Assembly: GCF_964204645.1 (NCBI RefSeq)
Contig: NC_134026.1
Span: 7,254,001 to 7,318,000 of the forward strand
From: Tubulanus polymorphus
Taxonomy: Eukaryota > Nemertea > Palaeonemertea > Tubulaniformes > Tubulanidae
Direction: 5' to 3'
DNA length: 64,000 nucleotides
Part shown: positions 12,540 through 24,669 of the stretch, one piece after another
How the letters are laid out: each line of letters opens with the position of its first letter
Numbering within the stretch: position 1 is the first letter of the stretch
Program-made: the position numbers and the translations under genes
The notes under the pieces: generated by a model
The model's database searches: none
What the model saw: only the letters and a program-made list of their open reading frames with translations
Told to the model about the DNA's origin: nothing

Positions 12540-12690
12540 GACAAACCCACAACTCTGGAAATGGATCCATAGTCACATTAAACTCGCAAAACAGTGGAAC
12601 TGTGTCCAAGAGTCTAATTAAACCCGCACAACTGTGGAGCTGAGTCCAGAGCAAAATGTGGAACTAAGTCCAGGTTTGGTCCACATGTCA
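12540..12690. repeat. MITE family A remnant with tandem terminal motif
   Basis: Repeated AACTGTGGAACTG(A/G)GTCCA-type phrases (ACTCTGGAAATGGATCC, AACAGTGGAACTGTGTCC, AACTGTGGAGCTGAGTCC, AATGTGGAACTAAGTCC) in one orientation. This is the terminal motif of a family found many times in the window. Confidence 0.65.
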
Positions 12691-13114
12691 ATTAGTACAA
12701 ATATTTCAGGTGAGGCTTGGCGTAAAATGACGTTATCCCACTGAACAATAAATGAACAATTGACATAAAAACTCTTGAGACGAATCGATTTCATCAGAAA
12801 CAGCATCGGCCACCTCTCTCATCTATACACGTGCGATAATAGCGGGCGCTGACTTAACAACGATAGCAGTCGCTTACTTATCGGTCGATTCGAGTAGCGC
12901 AAGCGGTAACAAGATATCACATATAAGTAGGCTTTAGTCTGACCGATTTATCGTTGCAGTATTGACAGCCAGTTCTCCTCGAATTAAACCCGATACGACT
13001 TCAGTGAGGAGAGATTGCGGTGGTGACAATGTCTCCCTGTGAACGGACAGTGTCACTCGTTATTACCGCAGTTCAATCAAATACTCCTCCCCTGGAGCGG
13101 CCACTTAATGCCCT

Positions 13115-13292
13115 GGACCCAGTTGCACAGTCATGGCTTCAGATTCAAGATCAGCCTTTGACCAACTCAAATGGTATCAAACTAGTCTAAGGTCTAAGCT
13201 CATTTTGGTTCTCCGTCAATCTAACATCTTAAGGCCAGTCTTAGAATTAAAGACCACTTTTGGACTGTAGTCGCGACTGAGCAACTGGGTCC
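13115..13292. repeat. MITE family E copy with ~14-bp terminal inverted repeats
   Basis: The left end is GGACCCAGTTGCACAGTC. The right end, read in reverse complement, is GGACCCAGTTGCTCAGTC. The body contains the family phrases AAGACCAG, CTCATTTTGGTT and AATCTAACA-CTTAAG. Related, more decayed copies lie near 16449-16690, 27405-27515, 39915-40020, 43000-43095 and 62640-62940. It has no coding capacity and was probably mobilised in trans by a DNA transposase. Confidence 0.7.
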
Positions 13293-13432
13293 TGCCCCAA
13301 TGCACTTTTTCTTGGACTTTTAAAGATCAATTTACTATTCCCTTTATAGTAATTCCATTTCCCCATGGGTCTGTCCAGCTAAAACTTGAAACCTGCTAGT
13401 GTCTTATTGGATAACACCTGATGATAAATTAT

Positions 13433-13700
13433 TGTAATGAGAGAATGATAGCGGGTATTGTTATAGATGCACAACTAAACTGATCGATCACCAGTCACGA
13501 CAATGACCAGACAAACTCACAAACTGTGTCAATCACCACTGTTTTATGATCTAGTGGTTAGCATTCTCTGCCGACATGCTGTAGGTCTCGGTTTGAAAAC
13601 AACCAAGAATATCATCAGCCTGGAGAGAAGACGTTCATATTTTCTTAAATTGACTGCTTCATACGTAGTTAAGTGTGGGTTCTCAGTAGTGTGAAAATCA
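13433..13700 (+). mobile_element. tRNA-related SINE-like element, copy 1
   Basis: This shares its head (AGAGAATGA-AGCGGGTATTGTTA) and a series of CACCAGTCAC-like phrases with 26408-26690. Both copies then carry a tRNA-like promoter region. Here the A-box-like part is TAGTGGTTAGCATTCT and the B-box-like part is GGTCTCGGTTTGAAAAC, about 30 bases apart, resembling a tRNA-Asp/Glu class. It folds into no intact cloverleaf. Two copies with a common unique head and an internal pol III-type promoter fit a SINE family. Confidence 0.55.
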
Positions 13701-13818
13701 TTTGATTTTAAGAAAATCTGTAATTTTTCGCTGCAAGTGCGCAGCATTCTGATACGAAATCAGTACCATTATAAATAAACTATACACAATATATAAATAC
13801 GGGATGAAAGTATCAGAG

Positions 13819-13821
<3 letters not shown>

Positions 13822-13857
<36 letters not shown>
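13822..13857 (+). repeat. GA dinucleotide microsatellite
   Basis: About 18 perfect GA units. Confidence 0.97.
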
Positions 13858-13859
<2 letters not shown>

Positions 13860-14130
13860 GCTTTAGGGGAATTACACGTAATACGAGTACGTTTACGTTA
13901 CAATCATCATCAACCTCGCCCTGTATTGTTCTCACTGATCTACTGCAATAAGAGATCTACATTGAATCCACCACCTACAACAGTTTCTTCCTATCAAACA
14001 CTGGTTATCATCACTGTTAGTTTATATATCAATAATCTCTGTCTCAGAGTGGGAGAGTGTCCATTTCAAACAGACACATCTGAAATTAGTTGTCGAATGA
14101 ACACTATAATCCGTGTATACTGTAGATAAA

Positions 14131-14266
14131 TGAAGAAATCCCACACTTCGAATTTAAAATTATACGATCAAATTTATTATAGCTAGTCAACAGCCGAAAC
14201 GTTGTGGTTTCATTATAATAAATTTGATCGTATCATTTTAAATTCGAAGTGTGGGATTTCTTCATT
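14131..14266. mobile_element. Near-perfect inverted repeat (fold-back/MITE)
   Basis: The left arm, 14131-14181, starts TGAAGAAATCCCACACTTCG. The right arm, about 14215-14266, is its reverse complement with one mismatch and one single-base indel. The ~33-base loop contains GCCGAAACGTTGTGG. The phrase GCCGAAACGTTG also occurs in decayed form near 23248 and 29311. The high arm identity means a recent insertion or recent hairpin correction. Transcripts across it would form a stable ~50-bp hairpin. Confidence 0.85.
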
Positions 14267-14324
14267 CATTTACATCTGAAATAGTGTTGACTATACGTTT
14301 TGAATACATCTCAAATCTCAGTGC

Positions 14325-14610
14325 GGTTAGAGTTGCGAGTGGATGATATCGATTTGAGTGGATATCGGGTGGATACTGGGATGGATGTTTCTTGCCGATG
14401 GATTTTGCTAGGGTGGATAACTGATGCCGATGGAGTGGATAGGAGGGGTGGATTTTGCTAGGGTGGATACGTAACTGATGAGAATGGATGTATCTCGGGT
14501 TTGAACACTGACGCGGGTGGATGTTGGGTGGATACTGAGGTTGGATGTTTCTGAAGCGAATGTTGTAAGGTGGATAGTGATGGGAGTGGATCACGCAACT
14601 AGGGTGGATG
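14325..14610. repeat. GGTGGAT minisatellite
   Basis: Irregular tandem copies of units such as GGTGGATACTG, GGTGGATGTT and GGTGGATTTTGCTAGG. The 157-codon minus-strand open frame across it (rich in His, Pro, Ser, Tyr) is a translation of the repeat. Confidence 0.85.
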
Positions 14611-15029
14611 TAATGATACTGTTTAGGCTCAAGTTGATGATAGGATATTTTCATGCCGCTACAGTTTGAATTATACCAATCTACCGATGACGGATTATTA
14701 ACCAGAGACAAACTTTTAGAATTATCATAACACAACTGAAGCCGCGCAGATTCATTTCTAAGACAAATTCATATAAATTTCCAAACGATAAAAGGCGCCA
14801 TTTGTCAAAAATGGTTGCGAGTGAGGTGAATTAAGCGAGGTGTTGTGCGGTGGTTCGTTGTGATATCGTTAAATTAATGTCTGTTCTCGATTTTCAGTTC
14901 AACATTGCTCGTCACGCTACTTCCGTTCCGCGCACTCCCTCGAGACTCGTTCTCATATAAAATGGTAATTTTCGTTTGAAATGAATGTTTTACCGGTTTG
15001 AAATTGTAATAGCATCGAAACACAGAACT

Positions 15030-15172
15030 AGGCGGGGAGGGCAGATAACGGGATGGAGGGAGAGGGCAGGAGGACGAGAGGGAGAGACGAAGAGAGGAGG
15101 CAGGGGAAATGAGAGGGGGAGAGAGGAGACAGGGAAAGGGAGAGATGAGAGAGAGCGGGAGGGAAAGGAGTA
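15030..15172 (+). repeat. Polypurine (GA-rich) tract
   Basis: About 140 bases almost purely G and A on the plus strand. The open frame here (Arg/Glu/Gly) is low complexity. Confidence 0.9.
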
Positions 15173-17879
15173 AAAGCCTTATTTCTTGTTAAGTTCCTTT
15201 AATTACAGAGTTAACAACAACCATCTAAGCATTTATGAATATTGCCGCTGTTCTATCCAATTCTATTCTGTATTCTATTCTAGGAATTCACGGAATAATT
15301 GACGTCACGTGTGAGATATAACTGTAACAACTGTGTTTCAGAACACACTTTAATATACCTCTGGGGTGTGGTTGACAGGCTGACAGTTGCGAAGCAGAAG
15401 CTTTTGAAATATAGGCTCCAGCCCATTAGGTGTGTGTTAACTCTTGAGTCACTTGTTCATACTCAGAAATGTGAATGTGAATACGAAATACTCAGAAATG
15501 TGAATACGGGTAGAAGAATAAAGACCGTCAATTTTCTTAATAACTTGCGGTATGGCGGCCATTTGAGTGCAGAATTAATGAATTATTAACATATGATATA
15601 TACTAAATAGATAGATTGATGGATAGATGTGCTCCATATGTTTGTGATGTTTTTCAGTTGTTATATGATAAATAGGTGTTTGAATAGTCTGTGAAAAATC
15701 GTCGGTGGACGGTCACGGTCGCAGACGGTCAGAGAATGATCAATCGACGCGATTGAATCATTCGAGGAGGAATCGCTATCAAAGTAACAGCGACTCAATC
15801 AATAACTACAGACGTCAACCGCTCTCAATGAAATCAAATAAATACAACTGACAATCAATGGTTATAAGCGATTATTGGCTTAGACACGAGTCATGTGCTT
15901 ACGGGGAATCTGATATAACCATCACCCACTAGCTCTCCACCACTTAAATCAATTAACCTCGGAAAACTGACCAAACCTAACCGTACAGCCAGACAGCACC
16001 AGCGAGCTGTCTCAGTTATTATATATCATAGCTTGCAGACAGATTCTGCTGAATTCTGGACATGCATCGATGTTCTGACGCATATTTGACAGGGCAACAT
16101 GCATAACCATATATTCTGAGTAAGGAGATACTTCAGCAGAGCGTAGCTTTCTTAGAGCCTTATTGGATATCTGGTTAGAATTCGCAACTGAATTCTTCAG
16201 TTCTGACTTTTAAATTTGACTGAAAATGAATGCACTTTATACATGTCGTTGAATCTAACTCAAAGTTCTGTGGAACTGTATGTGGGACCAGTCAGGATTC
16301 ACCATAGTCATGTAAGCTCATTCTGTATTAGATCTAATAACTTTAGACCAGTCTTGTCAGATGAACACATTTTCCAAAGTTCGGATTAAGCGAGGGCTTC
16401 ATATTTGTATTCAAAAATTCAAATCAAGCTTTCAAAGAATCTGAACCTGTTGCACGTTCATGGCTTAGACTTAAGACCAGTCTAAAACATATTTAGTTCG
16501 AATCTAACAACTTAAGATCATTCTAAGATAAGGCCTTTTGGGCTTGTGCTGGCTCAATTGCAAATCCCAAAAGTCGTCTTGAATTTTTAAGACTATAGTT
16601 TTAAGTTGCTTGCTAAAGGCCCAGAACTATAAAGGTGTGATAAGACTGGCCTTAAACCTAAGCTATGAATGCGCAATTGGCCCCTGGGTTGATATGAGTC
16701 TAATAAGTCTTTAGATTATAATTTCAAGTCATTTCTACTCAGTTCTTCGATCTAGGTTGTATAACGAAAGTCATGTAATTTGACATAAAACCGACTGTGA
16801 TCGTTGTAAAGACAGATGGTTCATATTGTTATCATTGTGACACATCTAGAAAGTAACACTCGTCTCTCGCGATCGGGTATTTTATCCTCATAAATCCCTC
16901 AATGGTCCGCTTACTATAAAAACAACAAGATAAAATCAAGAACGGATCAAAAAATCATTCGCTGATTCATAGCGCAAAAATATCAGAAGCGATGAAGTGT
17001 TTAATGTGAAATTCTAGCTGTTTGAAGTCTAGTCTCTGTAGCTCAGTTTGGGTCTAATTAGGTGGTGCCGACGACGACGACTTTATGAGAAAAACTATTC
17101 TGAATATTCAGACTTCCGTCGTTTGTCTGCCGCAGAAACAGATTCGATTGTCATCCGAAATTAAAACGAATAAATTTATTTCGAATCGGAATAAATCGGG
17201 ATCGAGATGAAGCACGGATGGGGCCCAACGTGAAAAGAAAAAGATGGGGCCCAATACGAATAGGAATGACGCCCAACACAATTGCGAAAAAAATTATTCA
17301 TTTAGAAAAGGACCACATTTATAAATCAACTATCAGAGATTTTATCAAAATACAGAATTATTTCGGGCTGGTTCCTACGTATACCTCCTTTCTTCAGTTT
17401 GAAATGAAATCTAAAGATCTGTATTGTGTTTTAAAAGATCTTTGTTAATTTTGATCTCATGAATGAACTGCGGTGAATGCAACCTGTGGTGCTGCCTAGT
17501 AAGGGTTTAGTTTTGCAAGCTGTCACGGGCGAATTACTGCCGCATCGATAACTAAGATTTATCGCGCATTGATTTGATTTTGTACGATTTTTACCCCAGA
17601 CCAAACACAGCCACCTGTGGATAAACTGTGATCTTGATTTAACGAATCATCCGCGTAAATTGAAGAAGGTTCAATTCACTATTTAACGTGTCATTGAAGG
17701 TTCGCAGAAATATTGTACTAAATGGACATGTTCATAATGGAAATTGTATCGTCTGAATAACAATTTATATTGCTTATACATACAAGTATACGTCAAAACC
17801 CTGATAGTTAAGACTCATTGCGAATCTTATATTAAAATTACGTACCCCGATTTAACCTGTTAATTCGACCGATCATCCA

Positions 17880-18000
17880 ACTGTAATATCTGTACCTAGT
17901 TGTCCTATTTCAAATTCAAACCCCATGTTTCGTTCCCGCAGGTGTGACTGGTGGGTTTGCTAGGGCTTTTGATATATCCAGGGATTAAAAGATACTTGAA
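17880..18000 (+). repeat. Dispersed repeat family G, copy 1
   Basis: The shared order is GACCGATCATCCAACT, ATATCTGTACC, TTTCAAATTCAAACCCC, TTTCGTTCCCGCAGGTGTGA and GGTGGGT. The same order recurs at 19140-19265 and 62515-62620 (plus) and at 41965-42090 (minus). After GGTGGGTTTG some copies continue into GTAAGGGACAC. I do not recognise the family; it may be a SINE or a piece of a larger element. Confidence 0.6.
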
Positions 18001-19139
18001 TATATACATTCAACAACTTGAATATATACAATGAAGGGTTAGAATCAGAGCGATAGGTTAGGCTATAATTTTGTTAGTTAACTAAGGTTTATCATCTTAC
18101 CTCGTCGCATTAGTTTGTAACGACTATAGTCTGGATGAATATAACAAAATAATTCGCTATAGGTTCCGATATTCTTTTAGCTAATAATCCCTGGAAATAT
18201 CATCAACCTTTGTAAGGGACACGCAACCATTAAAGCAATTCAAATCAATCAGTCGAGTAGCTGAAAGGCGCATTCATCCCTATTTCAATGTGAAAACCTC
18301 AAGTATGAAACAAAGTTCAGTTCATTACTATATTTAAAGCTTAGTGAAGTCCAGGGGCTGGTTTGGTATCATCTTTAACCCGGCGTGGCTAACTCGATTG
18401 AAAGCGTGTTAAAGATGATACAACTATCGATAGCAATCTCGAAAAAGAATTCAGTTAGAACCCTTAGATTTAAGACCAGTATATATTAAACCGGGTCTTG
18501 ATGATGAATTCTATTGATGATATCTCGAGTTGACACTAGCACCAGCAGCAGCGAAGGCAGCAGCACCTTCAGGAGACAGGGGAGATGAACTCTAGTGACA
18601 ATGTCACTCACCACCTCCGGAAAATCTACTAATTTTAACCTTCGTCAGAATTAATATCCCAGAGCACACTGCAGTGTAGCGTGTTTGAATTTATCTATTA
18701 AGAAAATGCGCTGCTTGTAAAAAGCCTCGCCCTTTCGCAGTTCACTACAATCAGATCTAATTGAATAGATCATACTCGCTTACCAGGGATGGAATTCGTC
18801 TGTTTATGAAACCGAAGCGACGTCTAAGAACTAATTTGAAGAGTAATGAAACTGAGAATATATCATACAAGGGTAATTTACCTAAAAGAAATTAAGTCTA
18901 GCCAATTTGCTTTCGAATAATCTGTCAAATACAAAAAGATTAAGATTCGCATAATACTATATTTTTTGAAGTCATTTTGTAATCGAGAGAACTAAAATAT
19001 AGCATTGATCACCCGGGAGACATCGTTTCAGGAATTGGTTCCTTTTTTTATTATAGTCAGTCAACTCGCCAGGTGGTGGTGTTTGTCAAGACCACGAGTC
19101 ACCCCAAAAGCGACGTGTAGTGCTCGATTTAAACAGAGA

Positions 19140-19265
19140 ATTCTGTTAACTCGACCGCCGATCATACAACTATATCTGTACTTCGATTTCCGATTTCATA
19201 ATCAAACCCCCTAGAGTTTCGCTCCCGGCAGGTGCGGTGGGTCTGTAAGGGACACTCAATCAAAC
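19140..19265 (+). repeat. Dispersed repeat family G, copy 2
   Basis: Same phrase order as 17880-18000, ending GGTGGGTCTGTAAGGGACAC. Confidence 0.6.
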
Positions 19266-21002
19266 GAAATTTACCAACCAAATAAAAAAAACAGGGTCAA
19301 TCCCTATTTCAAGATCAAAAGCGTGCCGCGTCTGTTCTAACCGGAATTTCGATCGCGAATTAAGTGCGTTTAGGTCTTAAAACACAGAAGAATCTATTTA
19401 AGATTCACAAACAGTTTGGCAACCAGTGATAAATCAGCCAGCGACTGCCACAACGGGCATTACCCGTTGTTGCTGTAAAAATCTTATTTTTCTAAACGAC
19501 CATTAACGTCGTTGTAAATATATTCAGAAAAATGTTTCGGTTCTAGGAAACATTAGCAGAGCATAGCGAGGATTGTATTTTATCGGAAATCAAGCTGTCT
19601 TTCTTTAAACGAGCCAGGCGGAGCGGTGCGAGGTCGGTTGATCCTCGTGACTGCTGTATAGTTTTATTGCCTCGCGGAATGGGCTACAGTCTGTCGCGTG
19701 CTAGCTCAATATAATCTGTCTCTCAGTAAATCTGACGAATCGTTGACATCAGTAAATAAAACTAATGCATGTCACATCAGTTCGTGTGTTGTGTCAGTAT
19801 TATATCATTAATTATACACGTGCTGTCCTACACCCCATGACTCCCCCTCCCCGCAACTTACCCCCCCCCATCCACCCCCAACAATTTACTCCCTCTCCTT
19901 CCCCTTGTAATTGATGATGAAATACAATCGTATGCCATAGAGTGTAACGTCTAGTTTATAACTGTGTCAAGTTAACATTTTTCGTAAATAGTTAAATCTT
20001 AACTTGCAACCATGGAACTGGATTCTTTGTCGTTTGAGTTTGACTCAATGGAATTAAATCGAGAATTGTGGAACATTACGGCCCAATTTCGTGAACAAGT
20101 TGAACTAACTTTTTGGTTTATTTGCTGAATTGGTTGCTTCAAGTTTTCAATGATATTCGAAAACAACCGTTTAAAGCTTAAACTCATTCATGAAACTGGT
20201 ACCAGGGGTCCAGATTGTAACCAAGATGGAAGATATCGTTTTGATTTTAATTGAAAAAATTATAGAACTTCGCGTCAATTAAATATCGGATTTCGATTGA
20301 AATTTTCCTTTAAGATAAATCCTAGTTCTCCGATAAAGACTCGGTTTCATTGATTCACTGTTAGATTTATATCCGAAATCTGTTGATCTTAAAATATTCA
20401 AATCTACAGTCAAACTGTGGAACTGGATCCACGGTTCTGGATCCAGTTCATCAGTTCTGAGTAGAATTTCACTCTAGAATTAAAACATCAAAAATGTTCC
20501 GCAATTGTGAGTTAAACCTTGAGTTAAGATAAGTTTATTTCCAATGAGTTAACTCTGAGTCAAATCTTTACTCTTCATACAATATATGATATATGTAATT
20601 TTTTTATATTTTTCCTTGTTGAATTAACAGGACTCCGAGCTACGGTTGTTAATTCAGGTAACTTCATTTTCAATGAGTTTACGCGAAGCATTTATCAAAT
20701 CTCAACTTACAACTGTGGCGCAGAGAAAAAAAATAAACACGTATATACGAACTTTATGTTTGAAGTTGTATTTTATACTTGTTTTAGTCACATTTCATGA
20801 AATACATTTGAACTTAGTTATAAACAACGGAAGTGACTGTTAATAAGTTGTCAATCATTTTCTTAAGGGAATAAAAACATCGTATGGAAATCAAAGAGAA
20901 AATGTTTGAACTTACCCTGACCCGCTGATTAGAGGCTGTTGACATTTATAAACTCGTTAAACTGACGAGCACCCTCTCACTGAAATCAGGATGGATTCCT
21001 GA

Positions 21003-21141
21003 CTAACCGCAGTCGCATTCCCATCCAGCAGGTGCATCTCCATCCTCCCCGTCCTCCGTCTCCGCTGCATCCAGAGAGATGAGTGGTGTGATGTCGGCAG
21101 GTAGAGTACTGACCGCTCCCCGATATTTACTGGACAACGCC
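21003..21141 (-). CDS. Candidate last coding exon of an unidentified gene
   Basis: On the minus strand a clear acceptor (GATTATGTTACAG) at the high end opens a 45-codon frame with no stop until TAG at 21003-21005. The peptide begins ALSSKYRGAVSTLPADITPL, passes through an acidic stretch (AAETEDGEDGD) and ends GWECDCG. Codon use and composition look like a real C-terminal tail, and the other two frames close early. The upstream exons should lie at higher coordinates; I could not identify them in the repeat-rich DNA up to 35 kb. The entry phase is 2. No family recognised. Confidence 0.42.
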
Positions 21142-21699
21142 CTGTAACATAATCATAGCAGGCAATTAGCAGCTGACTCGCGTTCGGGCTTCTTCACTGG
21201 AGCCGTCATTAACAGATCAGTTTCCCTCTCTCCTCTCATCTCTCTCTCTCAATTATAATTAAAATCACGGACACTCGGAGTCGACCAGTTCATCTGCGTG
21301 TGCCGCAGCCTTGTATCTCTGTGTGTGCCGCATGCTCCTTACAAACAGTCTAATAAGTTCATCAACACGTGTGCCGTCGCCGTCGCCGTGTACGCAGATA
21401 TCTCATCACCGATCCTTTCAACTGTCGCGCACTCATTGTCCATCCGCTCCAAATGACCAGTCGATTCTTCTATGACTCTGTCGACAGCTGCTGTTGTCAT
21501 TTCTGCTTTCATAATTCCGTAATTCGAAACACATTTGAAACGAAGTCGTTATTCGATACAATAGAGTCATCCGCACCGACGAGTTGACTTGTTTGACCGA
21601 TATCAAAATGTCACCGGTGACATGAAACCCGCCCTGTCGCCGGCGATGTAGACGCGTACACGTGGCATCCCGTCCAGCGAGAGGCTGAATATACGACAT

Positions 21700-21870
21700 C
21701 ACTCAGCGTTTCAACGTAACGCTAACGCTGCTGCCTGCGCCGCCGAGAACTGATACGGCTTACACGGCGCAGCTAACGTCAACGCTTGATTGTAACTTAT
21801 TGACGCCGGTGTTTATTGCGTCGCGCCAGCGTTAACGCTGCGGCGTCCGAATTGAAGCGTTGAATTGAAT
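21700..21870. repeat. GC-rich inverted repeat (MITE-like)
   Basis: The left end has CAACGTAACGCTAACGCTG and the right end has CAGCGTTAACGCTGCGGCG ... GAAGCGTTG, giving partly complementary ends around a GC-rich core with GCGCC and GACGCC blocks. It stands out in base composition from the AT-rich surroundings. No coding frame. Confidence 0.5.
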
Positions 21871-22029
21871 GATTGAATGGTCAAACAGGATTGTGTAGTA
21901 TTCAACTGATCAACGCTCCTTTTTCCATCCCTCTTATTCCAGTGCTCGCGAAAACGAAAGTTTGGCTTCGCTTGGACCATACGGAAAGCTAATTCTTTTC
22001 TTTCGAATGTTCTTCCCTCTTAATTTGAC

Positions 22030-22320
22030 ACTGGTCAGTTCCACAGTTGTGTGGAACAAACTTCGCTCTGAAATCCATTTCCACAATTGTATGGGTTTAA
22101 TTTAACTCTAGGTCCAGATCCATAGTTGTGTGGGCTCAATTTTACTCAGGGACTAGTTGCACAGTTGCGTGAGTTAAATTTGTCTCTGAACTCAGTTTCA
22201 CAACTGTGTCGGTTTAATATGACTCTGAACCTATTTCCACAGTTTTATCAGTATGTTTTACTCGGACCCAGTTCATATCTGAAACTAGATTGCAACCACA
22301 TCGGTATTAAATCTAGCCTC
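22030..22320. repeat. Tandem array of MITE family A terminal motif
   Basis: Roughly 60-base units each carry (C/T)AGTTCCACAGTTGTGTGGGTTTAA-like phrases followed by (A)TGACTCTG-AC. Variants occur near 22035, 22078, 22118, 22150, 22193 and 22240. The plus-strand open frame here is a repeat translation. Confidence 0.6.
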
Positions 22321-22329
22321 CCCTGATGC

Positions 22330-24665
22330 CTGCGCTATATCAGATTACATTGAATTTCGCTCAGACATCAACGTTCCTTTTTTCTATCAACGGATAATTC
22401 GCATCACGACATTCACCGGAAGTGATAAAAATGTCGGCGGCTGCTGTTGTAACCTGGTGACAGTAAGTGCGGTTAAATCCTCGTTGAGTCAGGTCATGTC
22501 TCCACGCGTCATACCGGCGTTTTATCACTAGAACACGATCAACTTCCATCCTTTCTACGTCGTAGATGTTCCTCTATGTGTCTCTGTTACATACTGTGTC
22601 GTCTTATCTCAGAAAAAAAAACCTGCGAATAAAAATCTGACATATGACACGTGACCCTGGCTGTTCAATAACACCTACGCATGCGCGACACCGGTGGTAC
22701 AATCAGAAGTCCATGACTCTGACACCCGTATCGATATCAGCGTCTAGACAAACTAAGGTTACTACATTTTTATTCACCTGCGAGATCAATTAACAAGCAA
22801 CTTTAAGGTGGTGGTACCTTGTTTCCTGTATTCGGCCAGGTCACTTTTGTAAAATGCAATAGAATTAGTTATGTGTTCATTTAACTACCGCGTCTGTTAT
22901 CGTTAGTAAGACAGATGTACGGAGTTAAGGCGGTCAACTTTTAAGCTCAGCAGAAGTGAGGAATTAAGGAACAAGGTATGACGATAATAAAAAACGATAT
23001 ATACTTCGCTATTCTAACAGGACTGCAAATTCTCCAAACATCATCGCATGCTAGTTGATATCAGTTGACTGACATCGTAATAATGTCATCGGATATATTA
23101 GCGCTGACACGCAAAACAAAAATGAAATAACGATATTTTTGCAGTTAGATAGTCGTTTTCGTTTATAGTAGAAGCTCGACTTCTAAGTCGATCAAACGCA
23201 ATCGTAAACTAAAGATGTTACATTTCGATGAGTATACGTATAAGGCTGAAACGTTGTAACTGCCCGCCTGATGGTTGTGACCGAACGTCGCAAGATTTTC
23301 GTACGTACCAGGGATGCACGTAAAAAGGACAGGAATAAAGAGGGATGGGGATCGGAGTTAGAGAAAGAAGGGATGAGAGATGGGAGAGAGGGAGGGAACG
23401 AGGTAGAGGAGAGATACAGGGAGTGAATCGATAAAGTGAGCGCAGGGAGCGGGAAAAGGGGAGAGAAAGTGAGAGGAGAGAGAAAAGAAGGGAAAGTGAG
23501 CTAGAGAGAGGAACGATAGTTAAAGGGAATTAACTTAGTATCTGACTATGGAAGGAAGGCAGTCTGTTGCAAGCAGCAACAGCAGCATCAGTCGTAGACG
23601 GCAATGATGTTGTGTGAAAGACGCGAGTCGTGAAGAGTGGAGTCTAATCTGAATGGCCGCCGATCATTAATCAGAATGCAATGTTAATGGCGGTTTGTGT
23701 TATGAATACAAATACGACTCTCTTTCCCCGGAGGTTGGAAATACCAGCCGTTTCACTATTAACATACATTAATTCCCATGTGAATATTCTACAAAAACCC
23801 GCGCGATATGACTCCAATATATCCACCGTCAGAATCGATGCCGACGACGCCGAGTGGACGCCGCCGCCGCCATGTTTTTCTCACGAGGTCAAGGTCGCTG
23901 CGCGTCATACCGGAAGAAGCGTCGGTAGGATCATGTGACTGAATTAGTTTCGAGCGCGTTAAGGCGCATGCATTCAGTCTTCCAGATGATTCTTGAAGAG
24001 AAAGACTCCCTTCTAGATCCGCCCCTGAACAGTAGAAATCACTATATATAAAATCTTAAAACTTTTACAATATCACATGTATTCAATTTCAGTCTCGCAA
24101 TGCTTTTGTATAATTCGTCATTGGCGATACAAAACGCGACATCTTGACATTTTCCAAAAATAACATTACAATGAGTTATTTGCGAAACGTTTTTTCGGGA
24201 AACGTTACATCGCGAAAAAATTCCAAAATCCGAGGGACGTGTTCAAAAGTAACGTTCTTTCAAAACCTAAGCGCGTAATCTATGAGATAGCCGCTGTTCC
24301 CGTAATGACCACAAGGACAGATAAGATCACATGGCCGTGACTGACCTCAAGAGGTATAGGTATAGCTGTATCGGATGGACTCGACGATAAGAGCGCGGTG
24401 ACCTTAACGAGAAGATTTAAACCCCTCTAACTGGAAAATCGCATGTTGATGAATCTAAGATCGTATCTATGTATCTCTTCTAACTGATGTATATGCACAT
24501 CTTCTGTCTCAGTAATTACAAGATTAGCTTCCTACATACATACATGTATATCAGCTATACTGCCTGTTCAATATGCTAATGCGGATAACTAGTTTTAGTT
24601 TATCCACGTATTCTGCGGACAACGGCAATTTTCATCTCCGCCGCAACATGAATAAAACCGATTAG
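22330..24665. other. Spacer, GA-rich tract at 23335-23515
   Basis: No supported exon. Positions 23335-23515 are about 80-90 percent purine on the plus strand (GGGAGAGA-type). A CAGCAGCAT run lies near 23572. An ATG-led frame near 22431 ends at TGA just before a GTAAGTG and is not convincing. Confidence 0.45.
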
Positions 24666-24669
24666 ATAT

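Larger units (their letters stand above)
15180..20990. other. Spacer without recognised gene
   Basis: No supported exon. Positions 16449-16690 hold a decayed family E MITE. Positions 18345-18425 hold a small palindrome (GGTATCATCTTTAACCCGGC against GTTAAAGATGATACAAC). Family G repeats lie at 17880-18000 and 19140-19265. A C-rich run lies near 19825-19905, and a MITE family A copy near 20400-20560 (AACTGTGGAACTGGATCC followed by TTCTGGATCCAGTT). Confidence 0.45.

Noticed and set aside
12304-12654. 116-codon minus-strand frame
   Set aside because: Overlaps repeat family A motifs, with a competing frame on the other strand; no domain.
14262-14735. 157-codon minus-strand frame rich in His, Pro and Ser
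   Set aside because: Covers the GGTGGAT minisatellite; the peptide repeats follow the DNA repeats.
14790-14960. Two-exon short ORF starting at ATGGTTGCGAGTGAG
   Set aside because: Gives only about 25 residues and rests on a weak donor; not supportable.
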